Below are positions 46,838-55,218 of a stretch of 64,000 nt of DNA, in pieces. Each line of letters starts with the position of its first letter. Position 1 is the first letter of the stretch. The stretch spans positions 8,494,001-8,558,000 of the forward strand of contig NZ_CP092497.1 in NCBI RefSeq assembly GCF_022479115.1, in the 5' to 3' direction. The DNA comes from Amycolatopsis sp. EV170708-02-1 (GTDB taxonomy: Bacteria > Actinomycetota > Actinomycetes > Mycobacteriales > Pseudonocardiaceae). Below the pieces are notes generated by a model. That model worked only from the letters and a program-made list of their open reading frames with translations. It was not told where the DNA came from and did no database searches. The position numbers and the translations under genes are program-made.

Positions 46838-48934
46838 GTGCCAAGTCTGTCGATCGCCGCGGACTTTCTGAAGAACTACGCCAAGTTGGAGAGATCCGTC
46901 CAAACCGGTGTGCGAAACGCCCTGTCGACCTTCAATGAGCACACTCACGCCGGAATCCATCTCGAAAAGCTCCAAGGTGCGCGGGATCCGCGGATCCGCA
47001 CGATCAGGATCAACGATTTCTGGCGCGGCGTGGTCCTCGCGCCCGACTCTGGCGACACCTACGTCCTCCTCGCCGTGTTGCGACACGACGAGGCGATTCG
47101 CTACGCGGTCGGCAAAGTGTTCACGGTGAACGAGGCGTTCGGCGTACTCGAAACCAGAGATCAGACCGCGCTCGAGCATTTCGAGCCAGTTCTCCGGGCT
47201 GACGCCTCCACAGCCCCCGAGCGCTTGTTCGGACACGTCAAAGACAAAGAGCTGATCAAGCTCGGTATCGATGCCCAGATCCTTCCGCTGGTCCGGGTGA
47301 TGGTGTCGGACGCACACCTCGCCCCGCTGGCCAACCTGTTGCCCGAGGCGCAGTACGAAGCACTTGAAACCTTGGCAATGGGGTACACCGCGGACGAAAC
47401 CTGGCAATTGCTGTGCGACCGTCGATTCAACGACAAGCCTGCCGCCGAGATCGACACAACGGATCTCGCCGCGGCTATCGAACGAATGCCGGACAAGTTC
47501 ACGACCGTCTCCGGGCCGGAAGAACTCGCGGACATGCTGGCCAATCCCTTCGCGCTGTGGCGCACCTACCTGCATTTTCGCCAGGAGAACGTGGCCTACC
47601 GCTCGATGTTCTCTGGTCCGGCCTTGGTAACCGGTGGCGCCGGTACCGGCAAGACCGTGGCCCTCGTGCACCGGGCCGCGTTCCTGGCCCGGAGGTTGCA
47701 CGCCGGCAACTCGACCGACATCTTGGTCACCACCTACACGAACAACCTCGCGGACGCGCTGCGGGAGCAGCTCGGACTTCTGGTCGAGGACCAGAAACTC
47801 CTGTCTCGGATTCGCGTGTCGACCGTCAACAGCGAGGCGTATCAGATCGTCCGTCGTCACGAACGCGCACACCCCAAGATCATCGACGGCTGGGAGAAGA
47901 ATCGGCTCTGGCAAGCCGCGTCCCGGCACGTAGAAGACGCGGTGTCGGCGAAGTTCCTCGAGAGCGAGTGGGAACAGGTTGTCGTCGCTCAGGACCTGCC
48001 CGATCGCGGGTCGTACCTCGCCTGTGAGCGTCGCGGACGTGGCAGGCTACGTGTTCCACGCGAGACGGTATGGGCGGGCATCTCCTACTTCTTGGATCGA
48101 CTGAAGGAGAAAGGTCAGCGGACACATACCCAGATCGTCGCCGACGCGACTCGAATCCTGACGACCGAGCGGCGCACTCACTACCGGCATGTCCTAGTAG
48201 ACGAGGGGCAGGATCTCCACCCGAGCCAGTGGCGACTACTGCGCCAACTGGTCCCCAGCCAGCCCGACGACCTGTTCATCGTCAGTGATCCCAACCAGCG
48301 GATCTACGACAACCGCGTCTCACTGAACAGCCTCGGCATCAAGGTCCGTGGACGCAGCAAACGTCTCGTCGTCAGCTACCGGACAACTCAGGAAATCCTG
48401 GACTGGGCACGGCGAGTGCTCGACAAGACCCCGGCCACCGGCCTTGACGACGAGCCTGACGGCCTGACCGGATACCGCTCACAGCTGCATGGCCGCCGAC
48501 CAAACCCACGCCGATTCCCTGACCGGAGGTCGGAGCTCACCGGGCTGACGGAACAAGTCCGGCAATGGCTGCAAGATGGCATCGAGCCGAATTCCATCGG
48601 AGTGGCCACCAGGACCCAAGCCGCAGCACAAGAGGTGCGTGAGGCCCTCAAGGACGCTGGAATCGACGAAGTACGCGTCGAAACCATGCACGGGATGAAG
48701 GGGCTCGAGTTCAGGTGCGGTGCCGTGGTCGGTGTCGATCACGACACGGTGCCGCTACCAGCAGCCGTTACGTCGGCGGACGACGATCCGGCGGCGCATG
48801 AACAGGACACCCAGAGGGAGCGCTGTCTGCTGTTCGTAGCGACGACCAGGCAGCGGGACATGCTCTATGTCTCCTACGTCGGCGAGCCGAGCCCCTTCAT
48901 TCCGGATACTTGGTCTAGCGGCGGCGGATCTTGA
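46838..48934 (+). CDS. UvrD/Rep-type SF1 helicase with an N-terminal RelE/ParE-like domain
   Basis: This 698-residue protein starts with about 100 residues resembling the RelE/ParE toxin fold: SIAADFLKNYAKLERSVQ, GIHLEKLQGARDPRIRTIRI, YVLLAVLRHDEAIRYAV. The helicase follows: P-loop GGAGTGKTVALVHRA near 265, HVLVDEGQDLHPSQW near 450, SYRTTQEILDWARRVL and a C-terminal TMHGMKGLEFR motif. Such RelE-helicase fusions occur in actinobacteria. The toxin-like domain may be a DNA or RNA-binding module only. The GTG start follows GAGGGGGCAAG. The last codons overlap the right repeat and the DUF6204 gene (20 bp). Confidence 0.8.
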   Translation: MPSLSIAADFLKNYAKLERSVQTGVRNALSTFNEHTHAGIHLEKLQGARDPRIRTIRINDFWRGVVLAPDSGDTYVLLAVLRHDEAIRYAVGKVFTVNEAFGVLETRDQTALEHFEPVLRADASTAPERLFGHVKDKELIKLGIDAQILPLVRVMVSDAHLAPLANLLPEAQYEALETLAMGYTADETWQLLCDRRFNDKPAAEIDTTDLAAAIERMPDKFTTVSGPEELADMLANPFALWRTYLHFRQENVAYRSMFSGPALVTGGAGTGKTVALVHRAAFLARRLHAGNSTDILVTTYTNNLADALREQLGLLVEDQKLLSRIRVSTVNSEAYQIVRRHERAHPKIIDGWEKNRLWQAASRHVEDAVSAKFLESEWEQVVVAQDLPDRGSYLACERRGRGRLRVPRETVWAGISYFLDRLKEKGQRTHTQIVADATRILTTERRTHYRHVLVDEGQDLHPSQWRLLRQLVPSQPDDLFIVSDPNQRIYDNRVSLNSLGIKVRGRSKRLVVSYRTTQEILDWARRVLDKTPATGLDDEPDGLTGYRSQLHGRRPNPRRFPDRRSELTGLTEQVRQWLQDGIEPNSIGVATRTQAAAQEVREALKDAGIDEVRVETMHGMKGLEFRCGAVVGVDHDTVPLPAAVTSADDDPAAHEQDTQRERCLLFVATTRQRDMLYVSYVGEPSPFIPDTWSSGGGS

Positions 48935-49220
48935 TGTCGTCCATGCAGGTCGCCTTGCCCGCGACGTCACGGTACGGATAGCCCTTGGCGTCCAGCAGTT
49001 CCATGACCTTCAGCTCGGCTTCGTCGAGCACGTCGCGCTCTTCCTCGCCCCTCAGCGTGATGCGGAACGTGAACGCGCCGAGGTGCGCGCTGTAGGTGAG
49101 CAGGCCGTCCTCGGTGAACCCGATCGCCTTATGGTCGTTCAACTCCGCGAGGAGCCGGGCGCGGGTGTCGGCGTCGGGACGGTCGAACTTGCCGTTGACG
49201 AGGACGCGATAGGTCGGCAT
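48915..49220 (-). CDS. DUF6204 family protein (island integration target)
   Basis: This 101-residue protein of unknown function starts MPTYRVLVNGKFD and ends DDIKIRRR, as in DUF6204 proteins. The last codons lie within the right copy of the island repeat. The copy at 28561 reads as the same codons (GACGACATCAAGAT on the minus strand), so the gene tail looks like the integration target, with the end rebuilt by the island. ATG at 49220 was chosen; no Shine-Dalgarno is obvious. It is convergent with the UvrD-like helicase gene. Confidence 0.78.
   Translation of the reverse strand: MPTYRVLVNGKFDRPDADTRARLLAELNDHKAIGFTEDGLLTYSAHLGAFTFRITLRGEEERDVLDEAELKVMELLDAKGYPYRDVAGKATCMDDIKIRRR
48922..48943. 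repeat. Right copy of the island-flanking direct repeat (attR-like)
   Basis: This copy has 21 of 22 identities with 28561-28582. It covers the end of the UvrD-like helicase gene on one strand and the 3' end of the DUF6204 gene on the other. Confidence 0.55.
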
Positions 49221-49399
49221 ACGTCCGAATATACAGACCTGTATCTGGATACGAATCCGAATATCCAACGGGTGCCCATGATCCACGGTCGAGTGAAACG
49301 ACCGTCACGCGCGCAACGGGCGAATCCGACACGCAGATAGTGATGACAAAGGAAGAACGGCCAACCGGCTCGCTCTCCGTCACGTGAGGAGGACGTGGA

Positions 49400-50059
49400 A
49401 TGCGCATCACCATCGCAAGCCGGGCAGGCCTTGTCGGCGCCCTGCTGCTGGCAGGTCTCAGCGCCGGGGTGACCCCGGCGGCCGCGTCGAACCCCGCGGG
49501 CGTGGCCTCACTGGGCTCCGCCGCCTTCACCAAGGGAACCTCGGCGCCGATCTCGATCGCCTCGCTCGCCGACTGCGCGGTCGAGGGACCGACGAGCAAC
49601 TCTTCCGGGGTCGTGACCAGGACCGGGATCACGTTCGGTGGCGGCACCACGACGTGCACGACCACGGTCGTCGACCCCGAGAACGACGTGACCACGACGA
49701 AGTCGGAGGCCAAGGGGCAGAACTTCGAGCTGTCGGCGCTGGTCTCGTCGAGCGGGCCGCGGATCAAGATCAGGTCCTACTCGGTCAGCTGCACGGCGAC
49801 CCAGACCAGCACGAACGCGAGCTGGACCTACGGCGGCGCGACCGGGCTCGGCACCTTGCCGTCGCCGGTGCCGGTCGGCTACGTCAAGCCGATCACCAAG
49901 TCCAACGGCACGCTGCTCGCCGAGGCGATCTTCAACGAACAGACCTTGCCGGGCGACGGCAGCATCGGGCTGACCATGCTGCGGATCAAGTTCGCCCCCG
50001 GCTCGAACATCACCGGGGAAGTAGTCGTCGGGCGCACGGCCTGCTCCCCCACCCCGTAA
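49400..50059 (+). CDS. Secreted protein of unknown function
   Basis: I do not recognise a family. The 219-residue protein has a signal peptide (MRITIASRAGLVGALLLAGLSAGVTPAAAS in part: GALLLAGLSAGV, cleavage near residue 30). The Ser/Thr-rich mature part contains three cysteines in the middle and one near the end (CAVEG, TTTCTTTV, SYSVSC, GRTAC), which suggests disulphides in an exported beta-rich fold. The ATG has GGAGG eight bases upstream. A terminator follows. Confidence 0.7.
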   Translation: MRITIASRAGLVGALLLAGLSAGVTPAAASNPAGVASLGSAAFTKGTSAPISIASLADCAVEGPTSNSSGVVTRTGITFGGGTTTCTTTVVDPENDVTTTKSEAKGQNFELSALVSSSGPRIKIRSYSVSCTATQTSTNASWTYGGATGLGTLPSPVPVGYVKPITKSNGTLLAEAIFNEQTLPGDGSIGLTMLRIKFAPGSNITGEVVVGRTACSPTP

Positions 50060-50070
50060 ACCATCCCGCC

Positions 50071-50110
50071 GGGAAAGGGGCGTCCGGAACCTGCCGGGCG
50101 CCCCTTTTCC
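50071..50110 (+). terminator. Stem-loop with T-run after the secreted protein gene
   Basis: AAAGGGGCG at 50074-50082 pairs with CGCCCCTTT at 50099-50107, with a 16-nt loop and a T-rich 3' side. It lies 14 bp after the stop codon. Confidence 0.65.
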
Positions 50111-50116
50111 ATTCTG

Positions 50117-50128
50117 GCTTATATAAGC
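50117..50128. promoter_or_regulatory. AT-rich 12-bp palindrome upstream of the SRPBCC gene
   Basis: GCTTATATAAGC is a perfect 12-bp palindrome about 44 bp before the ATG, in a high-GC genome. A repressor or promoter element is possible; no regulator gene is adjacent. Confidence 0.35.
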
Positions 50129-50171
50129 TTCTGCTGATATCTTGGCGGCAGCCGAGCAGAGGAGGGCACCG

Positions 50172-50807
50172 ATGGTCGACGTGACCAGCCAGATCGACTC
50201 CGTCCAGCGCAAACTGGGCAAGCGCGTGATCGAAGCGGGCGAGGCGGTGACGGCGACGGTCAGCCAGGTCTACGACACCGGCCTCGACGACCTCTGGGAC
50301 GCCTGCACCAATCCCGACCGGATCCCGCGCTGGTTCCTGCCGGTCAGCGGCGATCTGCGCGTCGGCGGCAAGTACCAGCTCGAAGGCAACGCCGGTGGGA
50401 CGATCGAGCGTTGCGACCCTCCGAAGAGCTTCGCGGCGACCTGGGAGTACGGCGGCGACGTCAGCTGGATCGAGCTCCGGCTGAGCCCCGAAGCCGACGG
50501 GCGCACCCGGTTCGAGCTCGACCACACCGCCGTGCCGAACGAGCACTGGAACCAGTTCGGGCCGGGTGCGGTGGGCATCGGCTGGGACATGATGCTGAAC
50601 GGGCTCGCGCTCCACCTCGAGTCCGGCGAAGCCGCCGATCCCGAGGCGGCCATGGCCTGGATGACCAGCGAAGAAGGCGTGCGGTTCATGACGTTGAGCA
50701 ACGAGGCCTGGTACCAGGCCGACGTCGCCAACGGCACGGACGCCGCCACCGCCCGCACGCGCGCCGACGCGACCTTGGCCGCCTACACCACGCCGCCGGA
50801 GAGCTGA
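50172..50807 (+). CDS. SRPBCC / AHSA1-like domain protein
   Basis: This 211-residue protein starts at ATG 50172 behind GGAGGG; an upstream TTG adds ten residues without homology. It has the SRPBCC ligand-binding fold seen in AHSA1-type proteins: ATVSQVYDTGLDDLWDACTNPDRIPRWFLPV, here quoted as TNPDRIPRWFLP, then DPPKSFAATWEYGGDVSW and RFELDHTAVP. Such proteins bind small hydrophobic ligands. The ligand is unknown. It overlaps the convergent HNH gene by 25 bp. Confidence 0.82.
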   Translation: MVDVTSQIDSVQRKLGKRVIEAGEAVTATVSQVYDTGLDDLWDACTNPDRIPRWFLPVSGDLRVGGKYQLEGNAGGTIERCDPPKSFAATWEYGGDVSWIELRLSPEADGRTRFELDHTAVPNEHWNQFGPGAVGIGWDMMLNGLALHLESGEAADPEAAMAWMTSEEGVRFMTLSNEAWYQADVANGTDAATARTRADATLAAYTTPPES

Positions 50808-51523
50808 AGGTCTTCGGCGAGTTCCGGGGCGCGAAGCAGGCCGATGAGCTCGTCGTCCGCCCGGAACACGGCGCGGGCTCCCGGCATCCCCGCCTGGCGG
50901 AGCATCGCGTGGAGGACGTCGGCGTGCGGCTGGTCGAGCAGGGTCCAGACCATCGCGCGCCGCTTCACCTCGTCCCCCAGTTCGCGCGCGGCCCACCAGC
51001 CCACGACGAGCGCGCTCACCTGGTTGACCGCGGTTTCCCGTCCCCGCGCCAATTGCGCGCGATTCAGCCCGCACACCTTGATGGTCTGCTCGCCCTTCAC
51101 GGTCAGCGCGCGATAGGTCCCGATCGACAGCACCAGGAACAGGTGCTCCAGCGGATCTTCGGCGGTCGGGTCGACGAGCAGGCTGTTGCCGTCGTCATCC
51201 ACCGGGAACAGGTCGCGTTTGTGGTGGCTGTTGCAGTATTCGCAAGCGAGCACGTGATTGAGCCAGTCGAAGGCGCGGCCCGGGTTCCTCGCGATCGGCT
51301 CGAAGTGGTCCACAGTGGACCCGAGGCCGTCGCCGCAGTACATGCAGTAGCCGCGGCCGGCGGCCATGACGTCCAGTCCGGCCCGCAAAGAACGCCGTAC
51401 GGCACGGGAAACGCGCCAGAGTCGCCGGGCTTCTTTCGTGTCACCGGGAGGGATCCGCGCGGTCAGCTCTTCGAGATCGGCCACCACCTGCCCCGGCAGC
51501 GCGATCCGGCGGATCCCGATCAC
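50783..51523 (-). CDS. HNH endonuclease, partner of the adjacent ATPase (Septu PtuB-like)
   Basis: This 246-residue protein has an HNH core: YCMYCGDGLGSTVDHFEP, then NHVLACEYCNSHHKRDLFP, giving two CxxC pairs and the H-N-H set (DHFEP, N, H). It would cut nucleic acid. The GTG at 51523 overlaps the ATPase stop by 4 bp (GTGA), which indicates a coupled pair. The pair resembles Septu (PtuA ATPase with PtuB HNH). The rest of the protein does not show a family I can name. Confidence 0.75.
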   Translation of the reverse strand: MIGIRRIALPGQVVADLEELTARIPPGDTKEARRLWRVSRAVRRSLRAGLDVMAAGRGYCMYCGDGLGSTVDHFEPIARNPGRAFDWLNHVLACEYCNSHHKRDLFPVDDDGNSLLVDPTAEDPLEHLFLVLSIGTYRALTVKGEQTIKVCGLNRAQLARGRETAVNQVSALVVGWWAARELGDEVKRRAMVWTLLDQPHADVLHAMLRQAGMPGARAVFRADDELIGLLRAPELAEDLQLSGGVV

Positions 51524-52707
51524 CGATCGTCGGCCTCGAACCGCCTGGCCACCTCGTCGACCCGGCTCGGCGGTGAACTGCTCAGCATGCCGCGCAGGCG
51601 TTCCCATTCCCGGACACCGTTCGCGTCCGCCCGGCCGGAAGCCACCTGGAATTCGAGCTCGGCGAGATGCTCCCGCAGTTCGACCGCCTGCGGCGAATAC
51701 GGCGTGTCCAAGCCGAAAAGGTCGGACAGCACTGCGTCGTCGCCGGAGCCGAAGACGACTCGCTCGTACAGCTCCTCGGAAACCACGCGCGGCGGGACGT
51801 CCTCGTCGGGCCCCGAAAGCCGGATGAGGCCGCCCGGGTCGGCGGCCTGGCAGACGTAGGGGCTGTGCGTGGTGACGATGAACTGGATCCGCGGGAAATG
51901 CGCCTTGAACCACGACCCCATGCGTTTCTGCCACGACACGTGGAGATGCGCGTCCACCTCGTCGATGATCACGACGCCGGGGCTCTCGTGGTCGAGGCCC
52001 GCTCCGTCGAGTTGCTTGAGCAGGTCGACCACGAGCGCGGTCACCGTGCGGTAGCCGTCGCTCATCTCGCGCAGCGGGAACCGGTCGCCCCGGTATTCGA
52101 CCCAGAGCCCGTCCGAATCGACGTCCCGGATCCGGTAGCCGCCGGGCAGGAGACCGTCGCCGAGGATCTCCAGCGCCTTGTCCTTCAGCTCACGTGCGCC
52201 CGCTTTTCCTTCCAGGGCACGGAGATGCTGATTGATCAGCCAGGTGACCCCCTCGGCGAGCGAGGCGTCTTCATGGAACAGGCTGGCCATCCGCGCCAGC
52301 GAGCCCGCACCGCGCATCCACGACTCGGCCTCGCCGCTGCCGCCCGCGAGCCGCCGGAACGGCCCGTACGCCGCGCAGAACGGCTGGCCAGGGGGAAGTC
52401 CGGAGATCGGGAGCAGACCGGAGTCGAGCCAGCGGACCTCGACCGGCGCCGGACCCTCCTCGCGCATCACCGAAAGCTCGATCGACCCGGACGTCTGGTC
52501 CGTCGAGATCCAGCTGCCGGCGTCCGACAACAGGCCCCACGCGACGTCCGGCGCCGCCGCGACCGCGATGGCGCGCAGGAGCGAGGTCTTGCCGGAGCCG
52601 TTGCGCCCCGCGAGGACCACCCAGCCGGGGCCGGGCAGCCGCAGGTCGACGGCGCGGGCGCCGCTGAAGCCGCGGATGTTCTCCAGCCGGACCCGCTCGA
52701 TGTACAT
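51520..52707 (-). CDS. AAA/ABC-type ATPase, partner of HNH nuclease (Septu PtuA-like)
   Basis: This 395-residue ATPase starts MYIERVRLENIRGF, as in SMC/RecF-type proteins. It has the P-loop AGRNGSGKTSLLRAI near residue 33, a signature-like EMSDGYRTVTALV near 220, Walker B VVIIDEVDAHLHVSWQ near 250 and the H-loop TTHSPYV. The insert between the P-loop and signature is short. Family members with an HNH partner form Septu-like or RloC-like defence systems. It is followed by the HNH gene with a 4-bp overlap, and it lies just outside the island edge in high-GC DNA. Confidence 0.8.
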   Translation of the reverse strand: MYIERVRLENIRGFSGARAVDLRLPGPGWVVLAGRNGSGKTSLLRAIAVAAAPDVAWGLLSDAGSWISTDQTSGSIELSVMREEGPAPVEVRWLDSGLLPISGLPPGQPFCAAYGPFRRLAGGSGEAESWMRGAGSLARMASLFHEDASLAEGVTWLINQHLRALEGKAGARELKDKALEILGDGLLPGGYRIRDVDSDGLWVEYRGDRFPLREMSDGYRTVTALVVDLLKQLDGAGLDHESPGVVIIDEVDAHLHVSWQKRMGSWFKAHFPRIQFIVTTHSPYVCQAADPGGLIRLSGPDEDVPPRVVSEELYERVVFGSGDDAVLSDLFGLDTPYSPQAVELREHLAELEFQVASGRADANGVREWERLRGMLSSSPPSRVDEVARRFEADDR

Positions 52708-52733
52708 GGGGAGAGCTTACGACGGCGTGGGGG

Positions 52734-53882
52734 TCACCTGGGCCCCCGAAAGTGGGTCGCCATCACGAAATCCATCACAGCGAGCGCCTTGCCGACGTCC
52801 AGGTCCGAAACGACCTTCGAGCGGTCCCAGTCTTCGATCCCTCTCTCTTGTTCGGGCGTAATCCGCAGCCGGACATGCCCGCGGACGTCGAGGTTCCCGA
52901 GCGGTGAGGCGTAAAGGGCGAATTCGCGGTCGTCCTGCGTACGGAACGTGACCCCAGGGCTCTCGCCGAACGTGATCAGCTGGTGGTCTTTGTAGGTCTT
53001 GTTCGGATCAGCGTGCCACTCCCCCGGCGCGCCGCCGTTCGCGGTGGCTCCGGCCTCGATCTGCAGCCGGTGTTTCGGCTCGACGAAGTAGCACGATCCC
53101 GGCGTGGCGATCGGCGCGAAATCCGGGCCGAACGCCATCTTGATCGCGTCACGGAACACCGCGCATTCGACGTTCGGGTCGGCGGCGCCGGCAGCGATGA
53201 TGTTCTCGGCGCCGGTCGGCACTTCGACCTCGACCGCCGGGTCGCAGGTCTCGCCCTTGTTGGTGGCGACCCAGTCCGCGCAGGTCCCGACCCGGGCACT
53301 GTCCTGACCGTCCGGTGGATAGACGAGGTCGCGGGGCAGTTTCGCGGCGCCCGCGGTGGCGAAGTCGCGGAGGAGTTCGCAGTCCTTGCTGCGGGTCATC
53401 CCGAGTTCGAACCTGACAGCGCGCTCGAAGCTCAAGGGCACTGTGATCGCGCAGCCGTCCAGCCTTCCCTCGCGCCGGGTCTCGACCTGGTAGCCCTTCA
53501 CTCCGCCGAGATCGATCACGGCTCCATTGACCCGGGTGAGAACCAGGTGACCCGGGTCCACGTCCTCGGCGTAGATGAGGGGCTCGTAACCATCGCGGAC
53601 GAGGGTGCACATCTTCCTGCCGTACTTCACCTTGGGCTCGCGCGTGACAGGACGGGGGTCGCCGCCCTTCCGGCGGTCGTAGGCGGCCTGGTCGATCAGG
53701 GCGCAGAAGTCAAGCGCCGCGATCGCCGCACCGACGGCCTCTTCGTCACGATCCGCAGGACGCGGTTGCTTCGGCTGCCATTTCGGAAACTGCGGTGGCG
53801 AAGGGGGCATACCCACGGATTCCGTACAAGACGTCAACAGGCCGAGGAGTACTGCGCCGAGAATCACTCTTCGAAACTTCAT
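52734..53882 (-). CDS. Predicted lipoprotein of unknown function (DUF3558-like)
   Basis: This 382-residue protein has a lipoprotein signal with lipobox L-L-T-S-C (Cys19). Two Cys-containing repeats follow (CALI, MCTLV, GCAIT, CELL in the first half; CADW, TCDP, ECAVF, SCYF in the second). The spacing and pattern resemble tandem DUF3558-like domains. It is probably anchored outside the membrane. The ATG at 53882 has no clear Shine-Dalgarno and may be leaderless. It is divergent from the ESX-associated genes across about 300 bp, where I see only weak repeats. Confidence 0.72.
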   Translation of the reverse strand: MKFRRVILGAVLLGLLTSCTESVGMPPSPPQFPKWQPKQPRPADRDEEAVGAAIAALDFCALIDQAAYDRRKGGDPRPVTREPKVKYGRKMCTLVRDGYEPLIYAEDVDPGHLVLTRVNGAVIDLGGVKGYQVETRREGRLDGCAITVPLSFERAVRFELGMTRSKDCELLRDFATAGAAKLPRDLVYPPDGQDSARVGTCADWVATNKGETCDPAVEVEVPTGAENIIAAGAADPNVECAVFRDAIKMAFGPDFAPIATPGSCYFVEPKHRLQIEAGATANGGAPGEWHADPNKTYKDHQLITFGESPGVTFRTQDDREFALYASPLGNLDVRGHVRLRITPEQERGIEDWDRSKVVSDLDVGKALAVMDFVMATHFRGPR

Positions 53883-54114
53883 TACGCAGAGTATGCAAAT
53901 TTGTCGCCTCGCCTACCAGGTGGAACGCCGTTTCCCGAGGCGCATTCACACGATCGGTTTTCACGGATAGTCACCGAGTTCATCTCGGCTATTCAGCAGG
54001 GAACGCGGCTTTATGCAGCCGGGTTCACCGGCCGGGGAACCCTGGTAATCTTCCCGGCGTCGGATTACGCAGGGTGCATCGGGGAGACGCGCCTTGTAGC
54101 CACGGGAGGGGCAC

Positions 54115-54195
54115 ATGACGACGGTGACTTCGGGGCGGCTTCGGCCATTCAGCGGGGAACGGTTCGGCGCTATGGGGGTGCATGGCCGTGCCTGA
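54115..54195 (+). CDS. Possible 26-residue leader peptide upstream of the ESX-associated genes
   Basis: The short ORF starts ATG behind a strong GGGAGGGG site and reads MTTVTSGRLRPFSGERFGAM, ending in TGA after the start of the next gene, with which it overlaps by 14 bp. It could be a leader peptide, a truncated gene remnant or chance. No similarity is recognised. Confidence 0.3.
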   Translation: MTTVTSGRLRPFSGERFGAMGVHGRA

Positions 54196-54604
54196 GGGGT
54201 CTCCGGTCTACCAACCCGGCTTCGACCCGGGCTCGGTCTGCAAGGCCCCGCCTACCGGCGGCTCCTATGGGACGCCTGTCGCGGAAGGCGCGGGGTTCAA
54301 GTACGACGAGGCAACCCTGCATGAGCTGGTGGCGGAGTGGCGCAACCTGGCAGTGGAGTACAAGAACGACCTGATCGACGCGAACAGGATCGCCTTTGCT
54401 CAGCCTCCAGGGCTCGAGTATGCGAGCGGCGACAACGCGTTGATAACCCGGCACTCCGGAGACGCGCTCGTCGCAGCCCTCAACCAGCGCATCGCCTACT
54501 GCGAGAACATGGCGAACAAGTACGTGACCGCGCTCGGCAGGTACGCCACCGCGGAAGAACACGCCACCACAGTCGTCAACCAACAGCCGAAAGGCATCGC
54601 CTGA
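54182..54604 (+). CDS. Small hypothetical protein of the ESX-associated cluster
   Basis: I do not recognise a named family. The 140-residue protein has a Gly/Pro-rich start and a helical body (EATLHELVAEWRNLAVEYKNDLIDA, here EATLHELVAEW; then ALVAALNQRIAYCENMANKY). This helical length and the neighbours (DUF3558, PPE-like, EspG) suggest an ESX-type substrate-like or partner protein. There is no signal peptide. The ATG follows GGGGGTGC. The stop and the next ATG share one base (TGATG), so the two genes are coupled. Confidence 0.65.
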   Translation: MAVPEGSPVYQPGFDPGSVCKAPPTGGSYGTPVAEGAGFKYDEATLHELVAEWRNLAVEYKNDLIDANRIAFAQPPGLEYASGDNALITRHSGDALVAALNQRIAYCENMANKYVTALGRYATAEEHATTVVNQQPKGIA

Positions 54605-55218
54605 TGCGTCGAACAGTTCTCATAGTCGGCGCGGTCGCGCTTACGGTCTGCGCTTGCTCTCCCCCTGCTACCGATGGCACAGCTGCACCCACCAGCGGCG
54701 GAGTAAGTCCTAGCCCGTCAGCCCCGGCCACTGCGCCTCCTGAGATACCCAAGGTCGAAAGTCCCATCGACCTGGCAAGGTTCAAGCAAGCACCTTGCAG
54801 CGCCCTCACCAAACCGCAGGTCGGGGACCTCCTGGGCGCAACGCCGGATGGCCAAGCACGGGATGGCGCGGCAGGGCCTGCATGCACGTGGGTCATCCCC
54901 TCGACGACCCGGCCGTTGATCAGTGTGGTCTTCACCAATACGCAGGACAGCGGCACTGCAAAGATTTACGCGGCCAAGGGTAAATCTTATCGGCTCGTGG
55001 AGCCGCTCAAGCCCGTTGACGGCTACCCGCTGACCGCATACGGCATCACGGACGAGCGGTCCATGGGCCGATGCTCGGCGGCGTTGGGGACCAGTGACAC
55101 AGAGACCATCGGCATTGCCGCGGAGCAGTCCGAGGCCAACGTCGGAAAGAAAGACCCGTGCGACGTCGCACGGGAAGCCGCGATCCGGGTGCTGGCCACC
55201 ATCCGAGGGGGCAACTGA
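54604..55218 (+). CDS. DUF3558 family lipoprotein
   Basis: This 204-residue protein has a lipobox L-T-V-C-A-C near residue 18. A Ser/Pro/Ala-rich linker (residues about 20-50) leads to the DUF3558 domain starting near FKQAPCSALTKPQVGDLLG, with PACTWV and DERSMGRCSAAL. DUF3558 proteins are actinobacterial surface lipoproteins of unknown role, common beside ESX-type substrates. It overlaps both neighbours by one base (TGATG), an operon-like arrangement. Confidence 0.8.
   Translation: MRRTVLIVGAVALTVCACSPPATDGTAAPTSGGVSPSPSAPATAPPEIPKVESPIDLARFKQAPCSALTKPQVGDLLGATPDGQARDGAAGPACTWVIPSTTRPLISVVFTNTQDSGTAKIYAAKGKSYRLVEPLKPVDGYPLTAYGITDERSMGRCSAALGTSDTETIGIAAEQSEANVGKKDPCDVAREAAIRVLATIRGGN

Larger units (their letters stand above)
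28561..48943. mobile_element. Putative genomic island carrying a rearranged DISARM-type defence locus
   Basis: About 20.4 kb bounded by the imperfect 22-bp direct repeat and visibly lower in GC than both flanks. It contains DUF4365, an unknown gene, drmB, drmA, AbiEi/AbiEii, a DUF262 protein, drmMI, drmD and a UvrD-like helicase. The right repeat lies in the 3' end of a DUF6204 gene, a usual kind of site for recombinases. No integrase, transposase or transfer gene is present, so the element is presumably immobile by itself. The boundary is inferred from the repeat and gene content. Confidence 0.55.

Noticed and set aside
28561..48943. Search for a drmC, integrase or transposase gene in the island
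   Set aside because: No PLD-type HxKxxxxD pair and no tyrosine or serine recombinase motif was found in any frame that looks coding.
53990..54163. Direct repeat ATTCAGC-GGGAACG with one difference upstream of the ESX-associated genes
   Set aside because: It is a single imperfect 15-bp match within GC-rich DNA and does not coincide with a gene boundary or promoter feature.
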